From Luteolibacter arcticus (GTDB taxonomy: Bacteria; Verrucomicrobiota; Verrucomicrobiia; Verrucomicrobiales; Akkermansiaceae): a stretch of 64,000 nt of DNA. The translations under genes and the position numbers were made by a program. The stretch is from NCBI RefSeq assembly GCF_025950235.1, contig NZ_JAPDDT010000008.1, positions 265,750-329,749 on the forward strand, written 5' to 3'. The notes beneath the pieces are model-generated. The model was not told the DNA's origin, did no database searches, and worked only from the letters and a program-made list of their open reading frames with translations. Below, in pieces: positions 50,662 through 60,044 of this stretch. The first letter of the stretch is position 1. Each line of letters starts with the position of its first letter.

Positions 50662-52881
50662 TCAGGCGAGTCCCTGCCTCCGGCGTAGGTACCACTCCAG
50701 CGCCAGCGGGAGGGCGATGAGCAGGGCGAGCGGCCAGCGGCTCCAGGAGGGTTGCCAGATGGCACCGGAGCTGCGGGCGGTTGGAGCTTCGGGCGTGAAG
50801 GACTTCTGCATGAAAGCGGGCAGCTCCGCGGGTGCGATGAGGCTGCCGCCGGTGGCATCGGCGAGGCGGGCGAGGAAGGCGGGGTCGGCGGCGAGGTTGT
50901 CGGTTTCGGCGGGAGGGGGGGGGACGAGGAAGCTTGCTTCTGGTGTGGGTGGGGCTTTTTCACGGGGATCGACGAGGTTCAATTTCCAGGCTCCGGGGGA
51001 GTCGGGAGAGAAGGATGCTCGCCAGTGCGGATGGCCGCCGGGGTCGGGATAGGCGGCGGGCTGGAGGTCGGTGGATTTGCCGTCCGGTGATATGATGCGC
51101 AGCACGGGAGATGGGGCGGTGCCGCTGCCGCGGAAGGACATGGAGACGCTGACGGGATCGCCGGCGCGACCGCGCAGGGCGGGGAGGCGGAGGGAGAAAT
51201 CCTGGCCGGGGAGGAACTCGGAGTAGGAGGCCATCCACTGGATCAGCTGGGTCCAGAAGTCCTCGTACATGTTCCCGAGTTCGCGCGCCTCGGGATAGAA
51301 GTCCCACTTCCAGAGGCCGTCGCCATTGACGAGGCCGCAGACGCCTTGGCCGTAGCGTCGCACTAACAGGGAGGGGATGTCCTTGGAGAAGCCAGTGGCG
51401 CCTACGTCACGGCCGCTGGCGAGGACGCGGGTGAAGGGCTTCACCATCGAGATCTGGCGGGCGTCCTTCAAGGTGGGCAAGGCCGCCCACAGCGAGGCCG
51501 AGGCAGGTGGCAAGGCTTCGCCGAAGAGGCCGGCCGCTTCGCCATCGGCGGCGGGCTGGAAGCGGAAGTCGCCGACGGTGGTGGAGGCCCAGGTGACCGG
51601 CTCCAGCGCATCTAGCCCGGCGAGGGTGCCGGTGACTGGCTTGCCGCGCGCGAAGAGGACCGCGCCGCCGCGGTCGCGGACGTAGCTGCGCAGGGCTTCT
51701 AGGCGGGTCGGCGTCAGGAAGGCATCGACGTTCTTGCCGAAGATGACGAGGTCGTAGCGCGCGAGTTCCTCAAGCGTTTCCGGAAAGATCGCCTGCGGGG
51801 TCTCGGTGGGTTCGGCTTCGCCGGAGTCGATCCGGAAGTAGCGTTCGTCCGAAAGCCGGTGCACCGAGTGGACTTCCATCTGCCTCTGTTGGCGCAGGAG
51901 TTGGGCGAGGAACTTGCTATCCCAGTAGGGCGCGCCCTCGGCGAGGAAGACGCGGGTCTTCGATTCCAGCAGGCGGATATTGGCGTGGCCGCGGTTGTTG
52001 CCGGGATTCGTCTCATCCGAAAGCGCGTCGGTCTCGATGGTCCAGCGCGCGCTGGCGGCGGGAGCATCGACCTCGAAGACGGCGAAGGCCGGCTTCCCGG
52101 GGAGAACTTCGATGTTTATCGTAGATAGGACTTTTCCTGCTTCATCGACCAGGCGGACGTCCGGCTTCTGCGGCCCGAGTCCCTCCGCCTCGAGGGCGAT
52201 CGGGATGCGCGCCTTCTGGTCCTTGAAGACGGTGACTGTCGGTCGCGTGACACGCACGATCAGGTCGCGCGGCGGGATGCCGGCGCCGATGGCGATCGCA
52301 TGGAACGGTGTCTTGCGGGAACGAAGGCGCAGGGCGAGGGATTCAAGCTCGGCGTCCGATGGCTGGGCCGTCTGGCGTCCGTCGGTGAGGGCGAGCACTC
52401 CGGCAAAGGAATCGCCCGCCGCCGCGGCTTCCTCGACCAAGCGCTTCAGTGAGCCGTGAAGGTCGGTCCCGGTGCCGCTCGGTGCTTCGAGCTTGGTTGG
52501 GTCTTCGATGGCAGCCGCTGCGACGGTGTCGAATGGGTGATAGCGGACTGGCACTTCAGCGGGCACTCGTTTGGCAAGCTGTTCCGCGTGCTCCTTCGCC
52601 TCATCGGCACGGCTGCCCTTGTCCGCGGGCTGTGCCATCGAGGCCGAGCGATCTAACAAAACCAGCCACGGGCGCTTGCGGTCCTCGGTCGGCCGGACCC
52701 ACTTGCCGGGATTCAGGAGGAGTGCGCAGAGGGCCGCGACGCCGAGCATGCGGAGCAGCAGCAGCATGGCGCGCTTTCCCGTCGGCAGCCCGGCCGAGCC
52801 GCGCCACGACAGCCAGTCGGCCAGCACGAGGGCCAGCGCGAGCAGGGGCAGCAGGATCGGGAGTGGAAGGGGGGGATTCAC
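50662..52881 (-). CDS. VWA-domain membrane protein with GATase1-like region
   Basis: A 739-residue membrane protein with two N-terminal hydrophobic segments (about 5-25 and 38-60) and one near the C-terminus (RWPLALLIALPLALEWYL). The von Willebrand A-like domain begins PWLVLLDRSASMAQPADKGS, an intact MIDAS DxSxS. The middle contains a glutamine-amidotransferase-like Rossmann stretch (YDLVIFGKNVDAFLTPTRLE). Such proteins are standard partners of BatA, DUF58 and MoxR ATPase; the MoxR ATPase acts on MIDAS-containing proteins as a chaperone or remodeller. The gap to the BatA gene is 25 bases and to the lipoprotein gene 8. Confidence 0.85.
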   Translation of the reverse strand: MNPPLPLPILLPLLALALVLADWLSWRGSAGLPTGKRAMLLLLRMLGVAALCALLLNPGKWVRPTEDRKRPWLVLLDRSASMAQPADKGSRADEAKEHAEQLAKRVPAEVPVRYHPFDTVAAAAIEDPTKLEAPSGTGTDLHGSLKRLVEEAAAAGDSFAGVLALTDGRQTAQPSDAELESLALRLRSRKTPFHAIAIGAGIPPRDLIVRVTRPTVTVFKDQKARIPIALEAEGLGPQKPDVRLVDEAGKVLSTINIEVLPGKPAFAVFEVDAPAASARWTIETDALSDETNPGNNRGHANIRLLESKTRVFLAEGAPYWDSKFLAQLLRQQRQMEVHSVHRLSDERYFRIDSGEAEPTETPQAIFPETLEELARYDLVIFGKNVDAFLTPTRLEALRSYVRDRGGAVLFARGKPVTGTLAGLDALEPVTWASTTVGDFRFQPAADGEAAGLFGEALPPASASLWAALPTLKDARQISMVKPFTRVLASGRDVGATGFSKDIPSLLVRRYGQGVCGLVNGDGLWKWDFYPEARELGNMYEDFWTQLIQWMASYSEFLPGQDFSLRLPALRGRAGDPVSVSMSFRGSGTAPSPVLRIISPDGKSTDLQPAAYPDPGGHPHWRASFSPDSPGAWKLNLVDPREKAPPTPEASFLVPPPPAETDNLAADPAFLARLADATGGSLIAPAELPAFMQKSFTPEAPTARSSGAIWQPSWSRWPLALLIALPLALEWYLRRRQGLA

Positions 52882-52906
52882 AGAAGAAGGGTCACACGAT
52901 CAGTGA

Positions 52907-54901
52907 TCAGGATAAGGCGGGCTTGGGAGCAGAGCGGAGGCCGGTGATGATGCCCTCGATGAGGAGGAAGAGCAGCGCCGCGGCGATGAGCCAAGGCCAG
53001 AGCGGAAGTCCCTGGTCGAGCGCGGCGCGGCGGGCGACGTCGTTGTTCGCGACCGCCGGCCCGGCTGCGGGTGGAGCGTCGAGCGGGCGCAGCAGCGACT
53101 CGCTTTCAGGGAAGGGGACGGAGATGAGGTGGACGGGCTGGTCCGAGACGAGCCAGCGATAGATGCCGGGCGTCGCGCTCGCCGTGGCTTGCCAGGTGGC
53201 GCCGTTGGATTGGATCTCGGGGCGGCTGCCATCGGGGGCTTCGAGCACCGGCGTGGCGGCGGTATCGGCGGAGGGATTGGTCCAGGCGATGACACCGCCG
53301 GGTTCGACGGTGAAGTTTCCGGAAGCCTGTTTTGGCATCAGGTGCAGCAGGATTTCCGCGACCGCTGGCAGGAAGGCCGACTCGCGCGACCAGGTGGAGC
53401 CGGCGGGATCGAGCGAGAGGTTGCTCAATAGCAGCGGTCGGTCTTTGGCTTCTAACAGCGCGGGTTTGCCGTCGGCAAAGGTGGCGACGGTCGAGGCAGA
53501 AGGGATCGCGGCAAGCCGGACCCGCTGGCGGAAGCGACCACCGAGCGGATTGCCGAACTCGCCGCCGGCGAAGAGCTTGAAGGCGGGATGCTCGGCGGAG
53601 GGGGTGGCTTCCCAACCTTGTTCGGAGGTTTCGAGGCCGAGTGGACCGGTCTGGGCTGTGGTGGTCCCGCTGAAGAGCGCCTCGACGGCACCGGCGGGGC
53701 AATCAGGTGCTGCTTGTACTAGGACTGCCGTACCTTTCGCAGCCAAGTCGCGGAGTTGGTCCGGGGCGATGCCATTCCACGCGGGCAGGAACAGAAGCTC
53801 GCACGGTGGGAGCTTTTCGAGAGTGGCTCCGGGCACGGCTTCGAGCCACGGCACGGCGCGGGCGACTTGCGTCAAGGTCGCGGCGGCTGGATCGCCGTCG
53901 GGCGCGACGATTGCGAGCCGCAGCGACTCGCGCACGCGGACCACGGCATGGCGGCGGTCGTCGCCGGGGAAGCCATCGGCATCCATCTCCGCTGTTAGAG
54001 GCATCAGGCCGGAGGTGGCGCAGCGGACGGAGAAGGCAGCCTCGGCTTCGCCTTGCGGTGGCAGGTCGAGTGGCTGGGATTGGCGTGAGCCACCGGCATC
54101 GAGCGTAAGGGAAACGCGGCGCGCTTCTCGCGAGGAATTGGCGACGCGGCACTGGACGACCATTTGTTGCCCGGCGACGGGTGCGGCCGGCATGGCGACG
54201 AGCAAGGTCACGGCGAGGTTCGGCACGTCTTCCTTCGCGACCGGGACCATGCGGAGGTCGATGCCATCCGGGATCACGGGCGAGAAGTTTTGCCACGCGG
54301 TGGCTTGGAAATCCGAGATGATGTGCAGCTCGCGGCGACCGCCGGCCTCGCGGAGTTGGCGCAGGGCGAGGTCCACCGCGGCGTCGATGGCACCGGCCTC
54401 GGGCCGGGCGATGGCTTTGGTCAGCTCTTCGGTGAGGTAGTCGCGGTTCGGCGCGAGGTCGGGAAAGACGGCGTCCGGTGCCGCGTCGAGCCAGACGATA
54501 TTGGCGAGGTCGGGGCGCGAGCTGTCGAGGATCTCGCCAGCGGCAGCGCAGGCGGCTTCGAAGCGGCTGGCAGCGCCTTCCTTCGCAGCCATCGAGGCAC
54601 TGCGGTCGACGAGGAGAATGACGGAGCGCTTTTCACCCGGCAGCGGCGCGTTCTTCGAAAGCAACAGCGGTCCGAGGAAGGCGGCGGCGAGGGCGAGCAC
54701 CGCCAGCGTGCGCAGGGCGAGCAGCAGCCAGTCCTTCGGCTTGCGGAAGCGCGAGGTGAGCCGCATGACCTTTTTCAGGAACTCGATGTTCGAGAAGCGG
54801 TAATGCGGTGGCTTTGCGCGGGCCAGCAGGTGCACGAGCAACGGCACGCCGGCGAGGGCGAGCAGGCTTAGCAAGGCGGGGTGCTGGAGGAATAGGGACA
54901 A
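52907..54901 (-). CDS. BatA-type VWA membrane protein (aerotolerance operon)
   Basis: The BatA N-terminal domain starts LSLFLQHPALLSLLALAGVP and continues HYRFSNIEFLKKVM, so a TTG at 54901 was chosen as start; the open frame extends to 55099 but that part is Pro/Thr/Tyr-rich and encoded by short tandem repeats. The protein has about 664 residues. Its VWA domain begins SVILLVDRSASMAAKEG with a complete MIDAS DxSxS, and a membrane segment (LWPWLIAAALLFLLIEGIIT) closes the C-terminus. BatA-class proteins are exposed to the periplasm and anchored at both ends. The operon order MoxR-DUF58-BatA-VWA is standard. Confidence 0.85.
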   Translation of the reverse strand: MSLFLQHPALLSLLALAGVPLLVHLLARAKPPHYRFSNIEFLKKVMRLTSRFRKPKDWLLLALRTLAVLALAAAFLGPLLLSKNAPLPGEKRSVILLVDRSASMAAKEGAASRFEAACAAAGEILDSSRPDLANIVWLDAAPDAVFPDLAPNRDYLTEELTKAIARPEAGAIDAAVDLALRQLREAGGRRELHIISDFQATAWQNFSPVIPDGIDLRMVPVAKEDVPNLAVTLLVAMPAAPVAGQQMVVQCRVANSSREARRVSLTLDAGGSRQSQPLDLPPQGEAEAAFSVRCATSGLMPLTAEMDADGFPGDDRRHAVVRVRESLRLAIVAPDGDPAAATLTQVARAVPWLEAVPGATLEKLPPCELLFLPAWNGIAPDQLRDLAAKGTAVLVQAAPDCPAGAVEALFSGTTTAQTGPLGLETSEQGWEATPSAEHPAFKLFAGGEFGNPLGGRFRQRVRLAAIPSASTVATFADGKPALLEAKDRPLLLSNLSLDPAGSTWSRESAFLPAVAEILLHLMPKQASGNFTVEPGGVIAWTNPSADTAATPVLEAPDGSRPEIQSNGATWQATASATPGIYRWLVSDQPVHLISVPFPESESLLRPLDAPPAAGPAVANNDVARRAALDQGLPLWPWLIAAALLFLLIEGIITGLRSAPKPALS

Positions 54902-54972
54902 GGGATTTGGGGGATTGGGATAAGTGGGATAAGTGGGATAATTGGGGGAATTAGGTGATTGGGGTGATTGGG

Positions 54973-55851
54973 TTAGTCGCGGAGGCGGTCGAGGAGGGTG
55001 AAGTAGGACTCGGTGGTGGGGACGAGGCAGTAGTCGGCCTTGCGGGAGGCGGCTAGAGAGCGGAGGGCGCGGACGTGGTTTTGGATGTGGTCCTTCCATG
55101 CCTGGCTGAGCGACTGCGGATGCACGATGAGGCGCTCGCCGGTTTCCATGTCGACGAAGCGGGCGAGGCCGCGGTCGCCGAGATCGAGCTCCGAGGGGTC
55201 TAACAGGTGGAAGAGATGTACGCGGAAGCCGCGGTGAAGGTAGGGATTGAGCGCTTGGAAGAGTTCGGCGGGATCGCAGAAGAAATCGGAGAGCAGGACG
55301 AGGGTGCCGCGGCGCTTGAGTAGTGGGTTGGCGCGGCGGAGTGCTTCGAGGATGGAGGTGCCATTGCCCGCTTGGTTGCGCTCGAGGGTGACGAGGAGTT
55401 CGTTGAGGTGTTTTCGAGTGGAGCCGGGTGGCAGGAACTTACGGATGCCATCGTCGAAGAGGGTGAGGGAGACGCGGTCGTTTTTCGAGACGACCAGCCA
55501 CGCGAGGCAGGCGGCGAAGAAGGAGGCGTATTCGAGCTTGGTGAGGCGGTCGCTGTCCTCGGGGAAGCCCATGGAGGCGGAGCCGTCGAGGAACAGGTGG
55601 CACTCGAGATTGGTCTCTTGCTCGAAGGTGCGGAGGAAGAGCTTGTCGTTGCGGGCGAAGACGCGCCAGTCCACCTGGGAGAGCGGGTCGCCCGGCGTGT
55701 ATTGGCGGAACTCGTGGAACTCGATGGAAGAGCCGCGTTGCTTCGACCGATGCCGCCCGGATAGATAGCCCTCGACCATCGCCTTGGCACCGAACTCGTA
55801 GTTCTTCAGCCGGCGGATGTCCTCGGGCTTGAGGTATTTGTGGGTGGGCAT
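54973..55851 (-). CDS. DUF58 protein
   Basis: A 292-residue cytoplasmic protein of the DUF58 family: IEFHEFRQYTPGDPLSQVDW with the invariant Asp-Trp-Arg, then FEQETNLECHLFLDGSASMG, a VWA-like MIDAS. DUF58 proteins always sit beside a MoxR ATPase and VWA proteins; here it is second in the operon. Start fixed by PTHKYLKPEDIRRLKNYEF, which matches family N-termini. The gap to MoxR is 51 bases and carries the repeat GATCAGTGATC. Confidence 0.9.
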   Translation of the reverse strand: MPTHKYLKPEDIRRLKNYEFGAKAMVEGYLSGRHRSKQRGSSIEFHEFRQYTPGDPLSQVDWRVFARNDKLFLRTFEQETNLECHLFLDGSASMGFPEDSDRLTKLEYASFFAACLAWLVVSKNDRVSLTLFDDGIRKFLPPGSTRKHLNELLVTLERNQAGNGTSILEALRRANPLLKRRGTLVLLSDFFCDPAELFQALNPYLHRGFRVHLFHLLDPSELDLGDRGLARFVDMETGERLIVHPQSLSQAWKDHIQNHVRALRSLAASRKADYCLVPTTESYFTLLDRLRD

Positions 55852-55902
55852 GGAAGAGTGCCGGGTGATCAGTGATCGGTGATCAGTGAAAGGCAGACGA
55901 AG

Positions 55903-56892
55903 TCAGAGGCCGGCTGCCAGTTTCGCCACGATGCTATCGGTGGTCACTCCTTCGCCGGTGGCGTTGTAGTTCGGGATCACGCGGTGGCGGAGGATGGGCA
56001 GGGCGAGGGTGCGGACTTCGTCGATGGAAGCGGTGGGTTGGCCACGCAGCAGGGCGAGGGCTTTGACGGCGCGGGCGAGGCATTGCGAGGCACGCGGGCC
56101 GGCGCCGAAGGACACGTAGTTCTTCACGTCCGCGGTGGCGTGCTCGGAGTCCGGGCGGGTCGAGTGGACGAGCTTGAGGATGGCTTTTACGACCGACTCC
56201 GGCAGCGGAATGTCGTGGGTGGCGTCCTGGAGATCCATTACTCCGGCAGCATCGAGCAAGGGCTGCGCCTCGGGCATGCCGCGGCCGGTGGTGCGTAGGA
56301 CGATTTGCTCTTCCTCCGCCATGGTCGGATAGCCGATGCGGAGCTCGAAGAAGAAGCGATCGAGCTGGGCCTCCGGCAATGGGTAGGTGCCTTCGTGCTC
56401 GATGGGGTTCTGGGTGGCGAAGACGGTGAAGGGCTCGTCGAGCCGGCGGGTGACGCCATTCACGGTCACCTGCTTTTCCTGCATCGCCTCTAACAGGGCG
56501 GCCTGGGTCTTCGGCGGGGTGCGGTTGATTTCGTCGGCGAGGATGAGGTTCGCGAAGATCGGGCCGGGGGCGAACTTGAACTCGCGAGAGCCATCGTCGG
56601 CGGTCTGCAGGATCTCAGTGCCGACGATGTCCGACGGCATGAGGTCGGGCGTGAACTGGATGCGCTGGAACTTCAGCCCGAGGATGCGGCCGAGGGTGGA
56701 AACGAGCAGCGTCTTGGCGAGGCCGGGGACGCCGACGAGCAGGCAGTGGCCCTTGCACAGCAGCGAGGTGAGCAACTGCTCGACGATTTCATCCTGGCCG
56801 ACGATGACGCGGGCGGTTTCGCGGCGAATGGCGGCGGCGCGTTCCTGCACCTGTTCCCAACGGGCGGCGGGTTCTTGAGTGGCGGTGGACAT
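55903..56892 (-). CDS. MoxR-family AAA+ ATPase
   Basis: A 329-residue AAA+ protein with Walker A GVPGLAKTLLVSTLG (about 70), Walker B FANLILADEINRTPPKTQAA, and sensor-1 Asn in VFATQNPIEHEGTYPLPEAQ. MoxR ATPases remodel VWA-domain partners; DUF58, BatA and the VWA protein encoded directly downstream are the expected substrates. It follows a large secreted protein gene by 17 bases and is therefore not the first gene of its operon. Confidence 0.93.
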   Translation of the reverse strand: MSTATQEPAARWEQVQERAAAIRRETARVIVGQDEIVEQLLTSLLCKGHCLLVGVPGLAKTLLVSTLGRILGLKFQRIQFTPDLMPSDIVGTEILQTADDGSREFKFAPGPIFANLILADEINRTPPKTQAALLEAMQEKQVTVNGVTRRLDEPFTVFATQNPIEHEGTYPLPEAQLDRFFFELRIGYPTMAEEEQIVLRTTGRGMPEAQPLLDAAGVMDLQDATHDIPLPESVVKAILKLVHSTRPDSEHATADVKNYVSFGAGPRASQCLARAVKALALLRGQPTASIDEVRTLALPILRHRVIPNYNATGEGVTTDSIVAKLAAGL

Positions 56893-56909
56893 GAGCGGAG
56901 GGAGTTGGT

Positions 56910-59903
56910 TTATTCTTCTTCGAACTCTTCGTCGGAGTTGTCGGGCATGAGCTTTTCCGCGTCTTCGCGGGTCAGCACGGAAATCATGATGTAGGGGGCA
57001 TCCATCGACTTGGAGGCGAAGTGAGTCTTCAGGGATTCGATGGCGGATGAATCAGCATCCTCCTGCGGGACGGGCTCGGCCTTGCCATCCTTGACCGTCC
57101 AGAAGTCGACGAACTGCTCATTGGCCACCATCGCGAGCGCGTCGGCGTCCTCGAAACGCTGGAACCAATGGGCCTGACGCTGGAGGTAGTAATCCGAAGC
57201 GAACGAGGTCTCGTCATTCTTGCGTGCCGCGGAGGCAAACATGCCGAGGCCCATGGGTGCCTGATAGAAGGAGACCGCGGTGCCCGAGCGGGCCTTGGCG
57301 TCCGTGGCCAGCTTCTCCGCGAGTTTCACCAATGCGCCTGCTTCTACCTTGTAGCCGGCTTGGATGCCGAACTCAGCGAGGATCGCGGGGTCATGCGGGA
57401 AACCTAGATTGAAGGGCCTCAGCTCCACGACCTGGTCGCGGAGGTCCAGCAGCCCGGGGGGGGGTGGCGTTTCCTCGTCGAATCCGGAGACCCACTCGGC
57501 AACGGCGAGGCGTTCGCTGAGATCGAGCGCCTTCACGAAAGGCCGGATCTCCGCGGCGGGAAGGCTGCCGAGCTTGGTGGTGATCTCCTCCTGACGTGCT
57601 TCCGGCACTTTTTCCGCATCCGGCCAGGCCGGTGGTTCCTTGCCGTCGATCCACGCGTGGACCCGGCTCGTCACAAAGGTGGCGGTGCTGTCGGGCGGGT
57701 CGCAGATCCGCAAGTACTCATTGAAGCGTTCGCCGGATGCGGGAAAGGCGGCGACTTCCAGCACCAACATGGAGGCTTCGCCCAAGGTGGATCCGCCATA
57801 GCCCTTCACCCACGAGGTGAATTGATGCTTCGGCGGAAGCTCGTCGCCCTTGGCCAGCAAGGGGCGCCAGCCATCGATCAGCTCCGCAGGGAGCTTGACC
57901 GGCTCCAACGAGCGGGTGCCGCGGCGGTCGCGATACGCCCGGCTGAGCAATGCCTGGTGCAGGTCCAGCCACTGCTCCGGCGTGGCCCGCGGGGCCGCAG
58001 CGGCGATCGCCTTCAGGCAGTCCGGCACGGGCACGCTGGACATCGCCGAAGCGAGTGCGGCCATGGGCGACTCCGACCTTTGCGGTCCTTTCTTCGCGGC
58101 GGGTTGCTTGAGCGCTTCATCGATCAGCTCCTGCAACGAAACCGCGCCGACCTTGAGGGAAAGCTTCTTGAGATATTTCTCCACCGTCCCGGCCGCGGCG
58201 ATCTGATAGAGGCCCCTGGAGGAACGGGCGTCGTTCAGATTGACCCCTTCCAGTTCGCGGCTCAGTACCTTGGCGTAGGCGTCGAAGAATCCGCGCGCCT
58301 CGGCCTTGCGGAGATCGAGGTAGGTTTCGACCACCGAGGCATAGGCCGACGGTTGATCGGCTCCGAGCACGAGCTTCTCGAAGGCTTGTCGCGCCTCTTC
58401 ATCGGGACGTTGGGAGAGGTAGTGGGAGGCCTGCTGCCGCTGGTTATCGTCGCCTTCGCGGGCGAAGAGCACCGCCAGCTCGATGGGGGACTTGGTGCGG
58501 TGCTTCTTCCAGAAATCCACGGCGGCAACGCGCAGGGTCGCGGGGTCGGAGGTATCGTCGTCCTCGGAGCGGGGGAGGGTCATCGCGAGCACGTCGCAGG
58601 CGATCTCGCCGCGGGTCTTCGGCCGGTCGAGGCTGTCGTAGATCTGCTGGGGCGATTCGTCGTCGTCGTTGTCGAAGGGATCGCCGGAGTAGTGCGAGCT
58701 ATTGCGCACCGGGACCAAGGTGGTGTCCTCCGCGACGGCGGCAAAGGCGATCAGGCCGTCCATGCCCATGGCCTGGAGTTGCTCGACGGCACCCGCCGGA
58801 GCTTCCTTGGAATCCTGTGGCAGGATCCACAGGCCGCTGCGGCTCTCGCCGATGCTCATGCCCGCTCCCTGGCGGCGCATCATCTTCAGGATTTCGGCCC
58901 GGTGCTCGGCGGGGATGTCCGAGAGGTCCATGCCTGCCGGCAGTCCCCTTATGGGAGCCTCTCCTTCGGGGGCGGTCTCGACCTCGAGGAATTTCCCGAG
59001 GGCGGCCAGCGCCTCGGGCTTGAGGGTAATGTCAGGCAGAGATGGCACTGGCGGCTGCTCTCCCGCCACGCGCTTGTCGAGTGCGGGCACCAGCATCGCG
59101 ATGCCGGAAGCAGCACTCCAACCGCGCGGGTATTTCTCCAGCAGCGCCTTCAAGCTGTCGCGGTAGGTCTTCCAATCGTGCTTCTCGAAAAACGAGTCGG
59201 TCACCTTCGCCAACTCCCCGGCGGCGAAGTAGCCCACCGCAGAATCGACATTCCGGGTGGCATCGGGGAATGCCGCAAACACGGCGGCGGCGAGCCGGTT
59301 GGCCGTGTCGGCATGTCCAGCGGCGTGGAGCTGGGCGGCGAAGATCAGGCAGTGGGCGGGGATCGCGAGGATGTCCGAGTCATACTCCAGGCGCTCGACC
59401 AAGCGGGTGACCGTGGTGGTGTCGCTCAAGGCATCGATGAGCCGCTTCGCATCCTCTTCCACGGAGATCCCGGGTTTGGGCGGTTCCTCCTTGGGGGGCT
59501 GGCTGGCGGCATGATTGCGCAACATCCGCTCCAGCAGTCCCGGCTTGGCTGCGGCATCCGGGGCAGGCTTCTCCTCGCCTTCGCCACCGTCTTCGGACTC
59601 GATCGCATGGGCGGTGCCGAAGCCGATCATTCGCGGCGGGTCGCCGGCCAACTTCCATGCGCCGCCGTGCAGCCGGGCGCCGAGATTCTGGAACTGGTGG
59701 GATTGCTGGGGCAAGTCGGAGGCCTCCTTCGGCGTCTTCACCCAGGTGGCCCCCTTCATGTCCGGCAAGCCGAGTGCGGCGAGCCGGGCCAGGGGGTCGC
59801 TGAAATCCACGGTCGTCGCCGGTGGGGACGGGGGCGCGGCCGGCTGCTGGGCCGTCACCGGCCAAGGCAGCATCAGGGCGGCGAGTGTGATTCCCGGGCG
59901 CAT
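56910..59903 (-). CDS. Large secreted helical protein, first gene of the MoxR operon
   Basis: A 997-residue exported protein (signal MRPGITLAALMLPWPVTAQ). It is mostly alpha-helical, with a linker of Pro/Ala/Glu residues near 85-135 and TPR/HEAT-like repeats elsewhere (CLIFAAQLHAAGHADTANRL, then ALLSRAYRDRRGTRSLEPVK). The C-terminal 20 residues are acidic (EEFEEE). I do not recognise a family; it may be a periplasmic scaffold for the operon's VWA proteins. Its gap to the MoxR gene is 17 bases. Confidence 0.7.
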   Translation of the reverse strand: MRPGITLAALMLPWPVTAQQPAAPPSPPATTVDFSDPLARLAALGLPDMKGATWVKTPKEASDLPQQSHQFQNLGARLHGGAWKLAGDPPRMIGFGTAHAIESEDGGEGEEKPAPDAAAKPGLLERMLRNHAASQPPKEEPPKPGISVEEDAKRLIDALSDTTTVTRLVERLEYDSDILAIPAHCLIFAAQLHAAGHADTANRLAAAVFAAFPDATRNVDSAVGYFAAGELAKVTDSFFEKHDWKTYRDSLKALLEKYPRGWSAASGIAMLVPALDKRVAGEQPPVPSLPDITLKPEALAALGKFLEVETAPEGEAPIRGLPAGMDLSDIPAEHRAEILKMMRRQGAGMSIGESRSGLWILPQDSKEAPAGAVEQLQAMGMDGLIAFAAVAEDTTLVPVRNSSHYSGDPFDNDDDESPQQIYDSLDRPKTRGEIACDVLAMTLPRSEDDDTSDPATLRVAAVDFWKKHRTKSPIELAVLFAREGDDNQRQQASHYLSQRPDEEARQAFEKLVLGADQPSAYASVVETYLDLRKAEARGFFDAYAKVLSRELEGVNLNDARSSRGLYQIAAAGTVEKYLKKLSLKVGAVSLQELIDEALKQPAAKKGPQRSESPMAALASAMSSVPVPDCLKAIAAAAPRATPEQWLDLHQALLSRAYRDRRGTRSLEPVKLPAELIDGWRPLLAKGDELPPKHQFTSWVKGYGGSTLGEASMLVLEVAAFPASGERFNEYLRICDPPDSTATFVTSRVHAWIDGKEPPAWPDAEKVPEARQEEITTKLGSLPAAEIRPFVKALDLSERLAVAEWVSGFDEETPPPPGLLDLRDQVVELRPFNLGFPHDPAILAEFGIQAGYKVEAGALVKLAEKLATDAKARSGTAVSFYQAPMGLGMFASAARKNDETSFASDYYLQRQAHWFQRFEDADALAMVANEQFVDFWTVKDGKAEPVPQEDADSSAIESLKTHFASKSMDAPYIMISVLTREDAEKLMPDNSDEEFEEE

Positions 59904-59965
59904 CTATGAGGGGATTAGACGGGGAACGCCGCGCACGGAAGTTTCTTTGCGTGAAAAATAGATAT

Positions 59966-59997
59966 AAAAAAGGACACGGCCTGTGAAGGCCGTGTCC
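59966..59997 (-). terminator. Rho-independent terminator of the GH109 gene
   Basis: A perfect 10-pair stem (GGACACGGCC with GGCCGTGTCC) with a 6-base loop, followed on the minus strand by a run of six T (59966-59971). It starts 48 bases after the stop codon of the GH109 gene and lies upstream of the MoxR operon start. Confidence 0.93.
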
Positions 59998-60044
59998 ATG
60001 TCAATACAGAGGATGGATGATCTATGGACGGACGTCCAAGGACG

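Noticed and set aside
57657..59909. Long plus-strand frame of 750 codons
   Set aside because: It is the antisense shadow of the 997-residue secreted protein, which has a signal peptide and operon context; the plus frame has Gly/Arg-rich shadow composition.
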